This document shows positions 1 to 7,457 of a stretch of DNA of 64,000 nt, one piece after another (position 1 is the stretch's first letter; each line of letters opens with the position of its first letter). The DNA comes from Lachnospiraceae bacterium (lineage in GTDB: Bacteria > Bacillota > Clostridia > Lachnospirales > Lachnospiraceae), in assembly GCA_024682075.1 (NCBI GenBank), contig JAIKZQ010000033.1:42117-106116 (forward strand), given 5' to 3'. Made by a program: the position numbers and the translations under genes. A model generated the notes under the pieces. The model saw only the letters and a program-made list of their open reading frames with translations, made no database searches and was not told the origin of the DNA.

Positions 1-116
1 AGAGCAGAGACCAGTGCACCGCAGGCAAACCATATGCTGGTCAGTCCCATTGTCAGCAGTTCGACGATCGCACACGCAGCGACGATCACGAGCCAGAAAA
101 CAACCTGTGAACTCAT
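1..116 (-). CDS. NfeD-like membrane protein, N-terminal part only
   Basis: The first 38 codons of a minus-strand gene that runs off the left edge. They begin MSSQVVFWLVIVAACAIVEL and form one hydrophobic segment followed by a glycine/alanine-rich stretch (GLTSIWFACGAL). This matches the start of short NfeD-family membrane proteins, which usually have an early EhhTxGhxxhWFxxGAL-like pattern and a C-terminal OB fold, outside this window. The start is supported by AGGAGG eight bases upstream of ATG. NfeD proteins often partner with flotillin or SPFH proteins, but the partner cannot be seen here. Only the family call is made. Confidence 0.6.
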   Translation of the reverse strand, partial: MSSQVVFWLVIVAACAIVELLTMGLTSIWFACGALVSA

Positions 117-198
117 ATCATTCCTCCTCTTTTCACGCTGACGCTCCTTATTAATGACAGAAAATGCAAATATATATTTATGATATCATACTTTCTCC

Positions 199-235
199 AA
201 AAATAATACGGCTCCGGTTATAAAACCGAAGCCGT
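199..235 (-). terminator. Rho-independent terminator of the SleB-like gene
   Basis: Inverted repeat with 12-nt arms (208-219 and 224-235, one wobble pair) and a 4-nt loop. On the minus strand it is followed by a run of five T. It sits about 45 bases past the stop of the cell-wall hydrolase gene, and separates that gene from the NfeD-like gene. Confidence 0.85.
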
Positions 236-281
236 TTTCACTATATGTTCGTAAGATATGACGGTACTTTGACGCATGCGA

Positions 282-1346
282 TCAATAGAAGATATGATTG
301 CCGATCGCTATACCCGTATGCGCACCGTTGTTAGTTCTGAAGTGTGTGAAGTCTCCCACGTTGGAAACACCGTTCAAGGCCTCCTGTGCAGCCATGATGC
401 AGCTTTCGCGGATAGCACCCGAATTGTACACCTGATTGACTCTTCCGCTCATAGCAGGAGTGAACTGTCCCGATGCATAGATAACGCCATGGATAGTGTT
501 AGGATATGCTGCGGAACGGACTCTGTTCATGACCACGGCACCGACGGCAACCTGGCCCTCATAGGGCTCTCCTCCGGCTTCACACTGGATCAGTGCTGCA
601 AGAAGCAGAAGATCATCAGCGCCAGTCATGTAAGCACCATAGTTCTGGTGGCGCCTTGCCTCAGCCTCAGCAGCCTCCCTGGCTCTTATCTGCTCCATTG
701 TCTCTCCGGCATCTACTTCAAAGGATATGTCGACAAACTCGTCCACGACGTATCCGTCCACGTCGCAATAATCAACATACACCCAGCCGGAATCGGACTG
801 ATCAACGACCTCCATGATCTCGTTAAGAGGAACCACGGTCAGTACTTCACTGTCCAGAGACATGTCGGAATGGATCCTCAAGGAAGGAACATTTACCACT
901 GCTAGCGTGATGCCCACATCCGCCGCCATCTCCTCCGCATCTTCTCCGAAAAGAAGATACTGATTCTCCACCCAGCCGATCAGCTGGCCGGAGCGGATAA
1001 GCGACCATTCATCTCCAAGTTCAAGAAGCGTTCCGCCGCAGTCCTTGTAAAGAACACCCATCTTGGTGGAATCTACGGTAGCCTCGCTTCTGACATTTAC
1101 GTAATTCCTGATGTCCACCATCACAAGGTCGGTGTCTTCCACTTCCTCGGTAAAATCAATATTAAGTTCATCAATGGTATTGTCTATGACCTCAGACGCA
1201 TTATGCGAATTGAGAACGCCTGATGCTCCGCCCCTGGCATCATCCAAAGGGCCTGCACAAACAGACATGCAAAAACGCCGTGACATGAGACACATGCCAC
1301 AGAGAACCAGCGCCGGTATTATTTTGCAGGGAAAAGTTTTTCTCAT
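282..1346 (-). CDS. Secreted SleB-type cell wall hydrolase with two SH3b domains
   Basis: A 354-residue protein with an N-terminal signal-like segment (MRKTFPCKIIPALVLCGMCL), then two bacterial SH3-like repeats (about residues 70-130 and 145-205). The C-terminal Hydrolase_2 (SleB-like) domain covers about residues 240-354 and contains AALIQCEAGGEP and GAVVMNRV, where the Glu is the likely catalytic residue of this lytic-transglycosylase-like family. The expected role is peptidoglycan cleavage outside the membrane, in growth or spore germination; no spore gene neighbour (ypeB) is present. The ATG at 1346 is chosen because signal-peptide residues follow it. It has only a weak GGTGA upstream, and in-frame TTG/GTG codons seven and six codons earlier are alternatives. 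A good promoter lies about 40 bases upstream of the ATG, and a terminator follows. Confidence 0.85.
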   Translation of the reverse strand: MRKTFPCKIIPALVLCGMCLMSRRFCMSVCAGPLDDARGGASGVLNSHNASEVIDNTIDELNIDFTEEVEDTDLVMVDIRNYVNVRSEATVDSTKMGVLYKDCGGTLLELGDEWSLIRSGQLIGWVENQYLLFGEDAEEMAADVGITLAVVNVPSLRIHSDMSLDSEVLTVVPLNEIMEVVDQSDSGWVYVDYCDVDGYVVDEFVDISFEVDAGETMEQIRAREAAEAEARRHQNYGAYMTGADDLLLLAALIQCEAGGEPYEGQVAVGAVVMNRVRSAAYPNTIHGVIYASGQFTPAMSGRVNQVYNSGAIRESCIMAAQEALNGVSNVGDFTHFRTNNGAHTGIAIGNHIFY

Positions 1347-1394
1347 ACAATGGCCAAAAATCACCAATTATTACAAAAATGTTACGGCCAAAGT

Positions 1395-1423
1395 ATGATA
1401 ACAAAAGAGAATATTTATGTCAA
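1395..1423 (-). promoter_or_regulatory. Sigma-A-type promoter for the SleB-like gene
   Basis: On the minus strand, TTGACA (1418-1423), a 17-base spacer, and TATCAT (1395-1400). This gives a leader of about 40 nt before the ATG at 1346. Confidence 0.75.
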
Positions 1424-1471
1424 CTTGACAAAAAGACCGTCAGATGTGCAAAAACCGATGCCCGGTCAAAG

Positions 1472-2059
1472 TCAGGGGGCGGACAGGTTCAGTGTCCTCA
1501 GGGGTGGAAGTCCCTCGGCAGTGCGCTGTGCGATGATGATGCCCTTATGTCCCGCAACCTGCTTGACATATATGTAGACTTTCTTTCTCAGTTCATCATC
1601 CATGCCCCTGAAAGGCTCGTCCATCATGAGGATGTCGGACGGAACGGATGTCGCCCTGACTATGGCGGTGATACGTCTGTTAACGGGATCGAGATCCCTG
1701 ACGGGAATGTTAACAAGTTCCGAAGGCATCAGCTTTTCCAGCTCTTCAGCCGCAACGGCAGGTGATGTGACTTCACGAACGATCGCGACATTCTCCGCAG
1801 CGCTCATGTCCTCGAAAAGGCGGTCCTCCTGAAAGACCATCCCGGCATTTACCCTGTCGTATTTATAATCCCCGAGAAGACGTACTCTTCCCTCCGAGGG
1901 CTTCAAAAGTCCCAGCATGATCGACAAAAGCGCGGTCTTGCCGGATCCCGCTTCGCCCGTAAGAAGCCATGTATCATCGGAGGATACCTCCCATGAGATA
2001 TCCTTAAGAACACTGCGTCCTTCGGATATGAAACTTATTTTTTCCACTTCAATAGTCAT
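1472..2059 (-). CDS. Orphan ABC transporter ATPase with altered signature and H-loop
   Basis: A 195-residue ABC nucleotide-binding protein. Walker A is GEAGSGKT (35-42), the Q-loop glutamine is near residue 77, and Walker B is ILMMDEP (142-148). Overall it resembles the NitT/TauT class of importer ATPases but is short (family members are usually about 240-260 residues). Two catalytic features are abnormal. The LSGGQ signature position reads DLDPVNRR (122-129), and the H-loop histidine position reads Gln (IIIAQ, near 178). No complete permease or binding protein is adjacent; the only partner is a 35-codon permease remnant just upstream. Efficient ATP hydrolysis by this protein alone seems doubtful. 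It may be a decaying gene or have taken on a non-transport role. The ATG follows AAGGA with good spacing. Confidence 0.7.
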   Translation of the reverse strand: MTIEVEKISFISEGRSVLKDISWEVSSDDTWLLTGEAGSGKTALLSIMLGLLKPSEGRVRLLGDYKYDRVNAGMVFQEDRLFEDMSAAENVAIVREVTSPAVAAEELEKLMPSELVNIPVRDLDPVNRRITAIVRATSVPSDILMMDEPFRGMDDELRKKVYIYVKQVAGHKGIIIAQRTAEGLPPLRTLNLSAP

Positions 2060-2073
2060 AGCAATTCCTTAGA

Positions 2074-2102
2074 GTGAACGGAGGAACCGTCCCCCCGTTC
2101 AC
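2074..2102 (-). repeat. 29-nt stem-loop repeat, copy 1 (8-bp stem, 13-nt loop)
   Basis: Arms GTGAACGG and CCGTTCAC enclose the 13-nt loop GGGGACGGTTCCT, read on the minus strand. A second element with the same 8/13/8 layout and nearly the same loop, but a different and still self-complementary stem, lies at 50723-50751. This copy overlaps the stop of the permease remnant and precedes the ABC ATPase. There is no T run, so it is not an ordinary terminator. Confidence 0.7.
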
Positions 2103-2206
2103 TTTTTTCTGAAAAGGGAAGGCAGGATAATGTACTTGAATATCCTGATCTTCGACATATGAAAAACCTTTGCCATTTCCAGGAGCTGTTTTTCTTCCTT
2201 AGTCAT
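2099..2206 (-). pseudogene. ABC permease remnant (EAA-loop fragment, 35 codons)
   Basis: A short open frame of 35 residues whose ATG overlaps the TGA of the upstream methyltransferase gene (ATGA). The middle, LLEMAKVFHMSKIRIF followed by KYIILPSL, matches the cytoplasmic EAA loop of binding-protein-dependent permeases (E-x-A-x-x-h plus a distal LPS), especially the NitT/TauT type. A full permease has about 250 residues and several membrane helices; none of these remain. The frame ends at the start of the 29-nt stem-loop repeat. Next to the altered ABC ATPase, it is best read as the scar of a deleted importer operon. It could be translated by coupling, but no function is proposed. Confidence 0.55.
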
Positions 2207-3057
2207 TTTGAATTCCTCTGTCTTCTGGCTTCGTATGCAAGTATCGATGCGGAGATCGCAGCATTGAGACTTTCGGTCCTGCCACTCATGGGAATGAATA
2301 TCCCTCGTGATGCAGCCTTTGTGATATCCGCGGAAAGTCCGTTACCTTCATTTCCTATAAGAAGAGCGCTGGGGCCCGTCAGATCACATTTATCATATTC
2401 CGAAGATTCATCAAGCCTGGCGGCGTAGCAGGTTATTCTTTTTTCCTCCAGCATGCGGACTGTCTCCGGCATATCGCGTGCAATGATGAAAGGCATCCTG
2501 AAAGCCGCTCCCATTGCGGACCTTACAACTTTCGGGCCAAGCGGATCGGCACAAGCTTCCGAAAGAATGATGCCCGTGACGCCTGCTGCCTCTGCGGTCC
2601 TAAAGATCGTCCCGACATTGCCGGGATCCTGGATATCCTCGAGAACAAGAACCAGAGGAGCTCCTGTCCGAGCAGAATCCGGGAGTGAATCTTCCACCCC
2701 TCTGATGACATCATCAAAAGTATATGAAGGCACATTCATAAGCGCCATCATCCCCTGGGGACTCTTCATCGTGGAGATCTTCTCAAACAGATGATCCGGA
2801 AGCTTTATCACGGCATCTTCAGGTAATTCCCGCGTAATGCGAAGGAACGAATCACCGAGCCTTCCGGATTCTTTGTCCAGAGAATCCAGGCAGCTTTCAG
2901 AAACATACAATTCCCTGAGAAGAGGCAAAGGTGCTTCAACAACAAGCTTCGTTCCCTCGGCAATGAAGACCCCGTCTTCTTTTCTGGCTGAGGCCCTGGA
3001 TGTATAGAGCGATATCTTTTTTATTTTTGCATTTGATGCTGAAGAGATTGTTATCAT
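2203..3057 (-). CDS. SpoU/TrmH-family RNA 2'-O-methyltransferase
   Basis: A 284-residue SPOUT-class methyltransferase. The N-terminal part (to about 100) is the substrate-binding region with the usual FIAEGTKLV motif. The C-terminal knotted domain carries the three SpoU motifs: LEDIQDPGNVGTIFRTAEA (motif 1), LLIGNEGNGLS (motif 2) and IPMSGRTESLNAAISASIL (motif 3). It probably uses S-adenosylmethionine to methylate a ribose in rRNA. The start at MITISSASN (3057) is preferred over an upstream in-frame start inside proC. It lies just after the proC stop with GGGAGA upstream, so the two genes are probably co-transcribed. Confidence 0.9.
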   Translation of the reverse strand: MITISSASNAKIKKISLYTSRASARKEDGVFIAEGTKLVVEAPLPLLRELYVSESCLDSLDKESGRLGDSFLRITRELPEDAVIKLPDHLFEKISTMKSPQGMMALMNVPSYTFDDVIRGVEDSLPDSARTGAPLVLVLEDIQDPGNVGTIFRTAEAAGVTGIILSEACADPLGPKVVRSAMGAAFRMPFIIARDMPETVRMLEEKRITCYAARLDESSEYDKCDLTGPSALLIGNEGNGLSADITKAASRGIFIPMSGRTESLNAAISASILAYEARRQRNSK

Positions 3058-3058
3058 A

Positions 3059-3856
3059 TCAGAGCTTAGCGGATTTCTCCCAGACAGCCTTTGCAGCATC
3101 CATTATAGCAGCCCTGAAGCCCTTTTCTTCAAGGACCCTTACGCCTTCGATGGTCGTTCCGCCGGGCGAGCAGACCATGTCCTTGAGATCTGCGGGAAGA
3201 CGTCCCGTATCGAGCATGAGCTTGGCACTTCCGAGAACGGACTGTGCAGCGAACATATATGCCTGCTTTCTGGGCATGCCCGCTTCAACAGCAGCATCGG
3301 CAAGAGCCTCGATGAAGATGAATACGAATGCGGGTGAAGAACCGCTTACCGCAACAACCGCATCCATGAGCCTTTCGGGAACAAGCGAGGCCTTTCCAAA
3401 AGAATTGAATATCTTGAGAGCAAGTTCCTTCTCATCCTCGGAGACATTAGCATTTACGCTGATGGCACTGCATCCTTCACCGACAAGCGCCGGAGTGTTG
3501 GGCATGGTCCTGACGATCTTCGCCTTGGATGAACCGAATGCCTTCTCAAGGAAATCAATGGTCTTTCCTGCCATGATGCTGATGATGAGAGTCTTCTCAT
3601 TCGTATCCTTCTCGATCTCGGTGATGACTTCCTTGGCAAAAACAGGCTTGACCGCAAGCACGAGAATGTCTACGTGCTTTACAAGATCGCGATTATCCTT
3701 CGCAATGTTTATATGGAACTTGTCCCTGGCAGCAGCTGCCATCTCAAGTGACTTATCAAAGCCGATTATGTCTTCAGGCTTAAAAAGCCCGCTTCCGATG
3801 ATGCCCCCTATTATGGCACCGCCCATGTTGCCGAGTCCGATGAAACCTATTTTCAT
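3059..3856 (-). CDS. proC: Pyrroline-5-carboxylate reductase
   Basis: A 265-residue protein, the normal length for ProC. The Rossmann motif GFIGLGNMGGAIIGG is at residues 4-18. The C-terminal dimerisation and substrate domain has SGSSPAFVFIFIEALADA and SPGGTTIEGVRVLEE, both diagnostic for the family. It reduces 1-pyrroline-5-carboxylate to proline with NAD(P)H in the cytoplasm. It has AAAGGAGAG before the ATG and its own promoter about 90 bases upstream. The rRNA methyltransferase gene follows two bases after its stop. Confidence 0.95.
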   Translation of the reverse strand: MKIGFIGLGNMGGAIIGGIIGSGLFKPEDIIGFDKSLEMAAAARDKFHINIAKDNRDLVKHVDILVLAVKPVFAKEVITEIEKDTNEKTLIISIMAGKTIDFLEKAFGSSKAKIVRTMPNTPALVGEGCSAISVNANVSEDEKELALKIFNSFGKASLVPERLMDAVVAVSGSSPAFVFIFIEALADAAVEAGMPRKQAYMFAAQSVLGSAKLMLDTGRLPADLKDMVCSPGGTTIEGVRVLEEKGFRAAIMDAAKAVWEKSAKL

Positions 3857-3952
3857 AAGAATTCTCTCCTTTTAACAATCCGGAACATAAGTCTCCGCCA
3901 AATGTCTCTCACAAAGCTTATGTGTGCCGGGTATTGTAATACTCACTTTTAT

Positions 3953-3981
3953 ATATTAGAACGGCAAAGGATCTATTGCAA
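3953..3981 (-). promoter_or_regulatory. Promoter for proC
   Basis: Minus strand TTGCAA (3976-3981), a 17-base spacer, and TAATAT (3953-3958). It lies between the pfkA terminator and proC and gives a leader of about 90 nt. Confidence 0.6.
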
Positions 3982-3985
3982 TCAG

Positions 3986-4020
3986 CAAAAAAGGAATGGC
4001 CGCGATGACAGCCATTCCTT
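3986..4020 (-). terminator. Rho-independent terminator of pfkA
   Basis: A 10-bp perfect inverted repeat (3991-4000 with 4011-4020) with a 10-nt loop, followed on the minus strand by a T run. It lies about 25 bases past the pfkA stop. Confidence 0.9.
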
Positions 4021-4043
4021 TAAACTCATTTCCATATGACAGA

Positions 4044-5012
4044 TCAAAGAAGTCTGGAGACCTCATATTCGTACTCATCGATATTCTTGGTCATTGCAAG
4101 ACCTTCCTCGATGTCGACATCCATGAACTGGCCGCCTCTGTAACCGACAACCCTGTTTGTCTTGCCGGCGATGAGGATATCAACGGCTCTTGCTCCCATG
4201 ATCGAAGCATAGTATCTGTCCTTGGCAGTGGGTGATCCGCCGCGCTGCATGTATCCGAGGATCGTAGCTCTGGTCTCGATTCCGGTAGCTGCCTCGATAC
4301 GTCTTGCCATGGATGCGGAATGTCCGATGCCCTCAGCGTTAATGATAAGGTGATGTGACTTGCCCTTCTTACGGCTCAGGATGATGTTGTTGATGATCTT
4401 CTGCTCGTCGAAATCATACTTCTCGGGAAGAAGGATATCCTCTGCACCGTTTGCGATTCCGCACCAGAGAGCGATATATCCGGCATTACGTCCCATAACC
4501 TCGATGATCGAGCATCTCTCATGAGATGAGGAAGTATCCTTAACCTTATCGATAGCTTCCATAGCGGTATTGACAGCTGTGTCAAAGCCTATGGTGTAAT
4601 CGGTGCAGGAAATGTCAAGGTCGATGGTGCCGGGAAGGCCGATGGTGTTGATTCCGAGTCTGGAAAGAGCCTGAGCTCCTCTGTATGATCCGTCTCCTCC
4701 GATGACTACTATTCCGTCGATGCCGTGCTTACGGCAGATGTCAGCACCCTTCTGCTGTCCCTCGGGAGTCTTGAACTCAAGACATCTTGCGGTTCCGAGG
4801 ATGGTACCGCCTCGCTGAATGATGTCGGACACGTCATGTGCCTGCATGTCAAAGATCTCTTCGGAAAGAAGACCCTGATATCCACGCTTGATTCCTTTTA
4901 CCTTAAGTCCTCTTGCAAGTGCAACACGCACAACGCTTCTGATAGCTGCGTTCATTCCGGGCGCATCGCCGCCGCTTGTAAGAACACCGATTGTTTTAAC
5001 TTCCTTAGCCAT
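4044..5012 (-). CDS. pfkA: ATP-dependent 6-phosphofructokinase
   Basis: A 322-residue protein of the PfkA family that phosphorylates fructose 6-phosphate in glycolysis. Visible landmarks are LTSGGDAPGMN (nucleotide loop), GGDGSYRGA and PGTID. A glycine in GGDG and glycine rather than lysine in PGTID point to ATP rather than pyrophosphate use. The substrate-binding RGGSPTAKDR is also present. One oddity: the very conserved TIDND-x-x-x-TDYT block reads TIDLDISCTDYT, so the Asn after the catalytic Asp is Leu and the following Gly is Cys. ATG at 5012 is chosen because CCGGAGG precedes it and MAKEVKTIGVLTSGG is the usual family start. A promoter and a terminator bracket the gene as a single unit. 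Confidence 0.93.
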   Translation of the reverse strand: MAKEVKTIGVLTSGGDAPGMNAAIRSVVRVALARGLKVKGIKRGYQGLLSEEIFDMQAHDVSDIIQRGGTILGTARCLEFKTPEGQQKGADICRKHGIDGIVVIGGDGSYRGAQALSRLGINTIGLPGTIDLDISCTDYTIGFDTAVNTAMEAIDKVKDTSSSHERCSIIEVMGRNAGYIALWCGIANGAEDILLPEKYDFDEQKIINNIILSRKKGKSHHLIINAEGIGHSASMARRIEAATGIETRATILGYMQRGGSPTAKDRYYASIMGARAVDILIAGKTNRVVGYRGGQFMDVDIEEGLAMTKNIDEYEYEVSRLL

Positions 5013-5039
5013 ATATGCCTCCGGGTATACATGTATCAC

Positions 5040-5091
5040 TTAATCGATTAAAATCCTCAAATATTTTATTATCATTTATCACGTAAATCAA
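5040..5091 (-). promoter_or_regulatory. pfkA promoter with a 12-bp palindrome downstream
   Basis: Minus strand TTGATT (5086-5091), a 17-base spacer, and TAAAAT (5063-5068). Between the predicted start of transcription and the ATG lies the perfect palindrome TTAATCGATTAA (5040-5051), which could be an operator. The promoter call is moderately sure; the operator is only a suggestion. Confidence 0.5.
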
Positions 5092-5133
5092 TCAGAAATT
5101 GATGATTTTTTAGCAAAATCTGGCTAAGCGAGG

Positions 5134-6939
5134 TTAAAAAACCTTTTCCCTGCCTAGGTGTTTCAGATATTCCGTGATGTTAAGATAACCGACCCCGAAA
5201 GCATTCTTATCTTCGCCATTGTAAAGAACATATTTGCCGGAGATGTTACCGTATCGGAATTCTGCCTTTGAACATTTATCCTTGTCCAGCAGATGCCTGC
5301 ACTGCTTTTTGTCTGCCTTGCTGCTGTGTTTTATCTTATAGATCTCACAATTAAGCTCATTTTCATCAAAGATCACCATGTCAAACTCGCCGGCTTCAAA
5401 TTCAAGCCTGAATGCCCTCTTTCCCCGAGGCAGAACCTTTACGGTCTCAAGCAGGATCATCTCTTCCAGCATCCTTCCCCTGACTTCTTCCAGCAGAAGA
5501 TCTATGACTTCCTTCCTCTCTGCGGCAGGATACTTCAGGAAATCATCGCTTCCCATCAGAGAATAAACCAATGCCTGTGCCTGACAATATCTAAGACCGG
5601 GCTGTGAAAAAACTATCCTTTCTATTTTGCCGGCACTGTCTATTGTTTCGGAAGGAACATTTACTATAAGATCCAGCATGAACAGATACTGTCTGATCTC
5701 ATTGACATGATCAGCAGAAATGTCAACTGACAGTTCCTCTTTATTCCTGATATCAAGTATATTCATCAGTTTATCAAGAATCTCTTTCGTGTCTATCCGG
5801 TCAAGAATGCCTTCCTTTCCCTTAGCCGCAGCTCTCTTTCTCTCTATCTGCCCGGCAGAGCCGAGATCATGGGATATGAAATCCCTTGTGAGAACGGATA
5901 CCAGGAACCGGTGATTCATATCTTCTATGAGACGGTTTATCGCATTTGTAAGTTCTCCTGCTTCATAAAGATCGGCAAGATGTCTGAAATGTCCAGCAGC
6001 CTTGTAGCCCGCAAGACTATGCTGGATATTCCTTGCAATCGATGTGTCAATGTATCTTCTGACAGTTTCATCATCGGCAAAGGAAGCTTTCTCATCAATA
6101 AGGTCCTCGTCATCAAAGCTCAATTCCCCAACGCGAAACGTCCCGCCGTAGCGAATATACTCATCAACATCATCGATGCCAAGCAGCCTTGAATACTCCC
6201 TGAACGGAATGAATGTTGTATGTATCATGACAGCCCTGTCATATAATTCATCATCAAGCGAAAGAGAAAATCCAAGTGAATCCGTTCCCGACAATACTAT
6301 CTTCATTCCGGAGGATGCATATATGTCTGAAAGCAGTGATGCCGAATCTATGAAATCCGACATAAGCGTGATCTCATCTATAAACACATAGGAAATTCCT
6401 TCCGAAGACAATTTCATAAGATCGCGGTTAAGCATGGACATTTCATCGGAGGATTGTATCTTAATATATACTGACTTCTCAAGCGGAAGATCACCGATAG
6501 CCTGACGGATCATGAATGTCTTGCCGGTTCTTCTGAGCCCATATACTATACACACCTTGCCATCCGCATCGGATCTCAGATATTTACTAAGTTCGGAGCA
6601 GCAGTCCCTCCTTCCGAATTCCCATGTGGCACTGCACATCCTCCGAAGTTCATCCCCGGCTACAACTCTCGTTTCATATTGCTGCAGCAAAAGTAATTCC
6701 GACACCATCCCGGATTCGGATCGCATCCCGTCATAATCATAGAGGCCCTTTTTTGCCTCCTGCCTCTTCCTCAGGGCTATAAGGCCAAGAACCTTGTCCT
6801 CATCAGCTTTCCTGACGTATTTGCTGATCTTTTTACCGTCTTCATACCATTGCAGATACATCCTCCTGGCACCACGGATGGTCTTATAAGTCACATTCCC
6901 CCTGATTATCTCATTTTCACTGTCATGCTCTTTTTTCAT
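5134..6939 (-). CDS. AAA-family ATPase (DUF4143/AAA_14-like) with an extra N-terminal domain
   Basis: A 601-residue cytoplasmic protein. Residues 1-65 form a basic N-terminal module (RRMYLQWYEDGKKISKYVRK) of a kind seen at the start of several mobile-element-linked Firmicutes proteins. A P-loop ATPase follows: Walker A YGLRRTGKT (133-141), Walker B YVFIDEI (184-190), then a sensor-like VLSGTDS. The remainder is helical and ends in a charged, possibly nuclease-like region with FDMVIFDENE (about 515). The layout resembles the AAA_14/DUF4143 ATPases, whose role is unknown and which are often linked to accessory DNA. GAGG precedes the ATG, and a 19-bp perfect hairpin lies just upstream. No function is claimed beyond ATPase. 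Confidence 0.75.
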   Translation of the reverse strand: MKKEHDSENEIIRGNVTYKTIRGARRMYLQWYEDGKKISKYVRKADEDKVLGLIALRKRQEAKKGLYDYDGMRSESGMVSELLLLQQYETRVVAGDELRRMCSATWEFGRRDCCSELSKYLRSDADGKVCIVYGLRRTGKTFMIRQAIGDLPLEKSVYIKIQSSDEMSMLNRDLMKLSSEGISYVFIDEITLMSDFIDSASLLSDIYASSGMKIVLSGTDSLGFSLSLDDELYDRAVMIHTTFIPFREYSRLLGIDDVDEYIRYGGTFRVGELSFDDEDLIDEKASFADDETVRRYIDTSIARNIQHSLAGYKAAGHFRHLADLYEAGELTNAINRLIEDMNHRFLVSVLTRDFISHDLGSAGQIERKRAAAKGKEGILDRIDTKEILDKLMNILDIRNKEELSVDISADHVNEIRQYLFMLDLIVNVPSETIDSAGKIERIVFSQPGLRYCQAQALVYSLMGSDDFLKYPAAERKEVIDLLLEEVRGRMLEEMILLETVKVLPRGKRAFRLEFEAGEFDMVIFDENELNCEIYKIKHSSKADKKQCRHLLDKDKCSKAEFRYGNISGKYVLYNGEDKNAFGVGYLNITEYLKHLGREKVF

Positions 6940-6972
6940 GGCGATAACCTCTGTGAAAAAAGAATATCATAA

Positions 6973-7016
6973 AAGCAACCCCAAAGCAACCGTTCAGGGT
7001 TGCTTTGGGGTTGCTT
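6973..7016. repeat. 19-bp perfect inverted repeat between two accessory genes
   Basis: Arms 6973-6991 and 6998-7016 are perfectly complementary over 19 bp with a 6-nt loop. Each arm is itself a near-duplicate of GGTTGCTT, so the element is four copies of one octamer arranged head to head. It lies 35 bases after the stop of the small HipA-N-like gene and 33 bases before the ATPase start. After the second arm the minus strand continues TTTATG, a poor T tract, so it may be an attenuator, an operator or an element end rather than a simple terminator. Confidence 0.8.
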
Positions 7017-7051
7017 ATAAAATTGGTTAAAGCTTTCTTTCGGAAAATGTA

Positions 7052-7408
7052 TCAGAGATCCGCAAAACACCGGGCGCCTCCGTCGTCGAACTTCACCCAG
7101 TAATTATCCAGATGATTATTTCCGTTGTTCTTACGGATGTACAGGTCAAAATCCATCTTATCCATGCCAAGCGCCCGCAGATGTTCCCTGTAGAACATGC
7201 AGCCTTCCCTCATGGTCCGGCGCTGAAAGAACCGATTGAAGCTTCCGTAAGATACTCCGAGCTTCGCAAGTTCCCAAGGATAAAATCTGCCACCGCTCAG
7301 ATCCTCCGCCTTTATAAGCTCCCGATTCTTTATCTCAAAGTCCAGCAGAGGAGTATCAATGTAATAAAGGATACCCTTTAAATTACCTATCAGTCTAACT
7401 TCAGCCAT
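7052..7408 (-). CDS. Small protein resembling a HipA N-terminal-type partner
   Basis: A 118-residue soluble protein with a strong AAAGGAGG ribosome-binding site. It begins with a beta-rich segment (VRLIGNLKGILYYIDTPLLDFEI). It then shows a pattern (ELAKLGVSYGSFNRFFQRR, REHLRALGM, NYWVKF) resembling proteins that sit directly before, or are fused to, HipA-like kinases in Firmicutes. No HipA kinase is next to it; instead the next gene is the AAA ATPase. It may be an orphan N-terminal half, or a partner of that ATPase. The similarity comes from pattern memory only and is weak. Confidence 0.45.
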   Translation of the reverse strand: MAEVRLIGNLKGILYYIDTPLLDFEIKNRELIKAEDLSGGRFYPWELAKLGVSYGSFNRFFQRRTMREGCMFYREHLRALGMDKMDFDLYIRKNNGNNHLDNYWVKFDDGGARCFADL

Positions 7409-7457
7409 AACTCCCGCATCCTCCTTTCATATTCAAGAGCAAACGGTGTGTGAAGAA

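Noticed and set aside
276..905. A 209-codon plus-strand frame opposite the SleB-like gene
   Set aside because: It is antisense to a well-supported domain protein with promoter and terminator; composition is unlike the real genes here.
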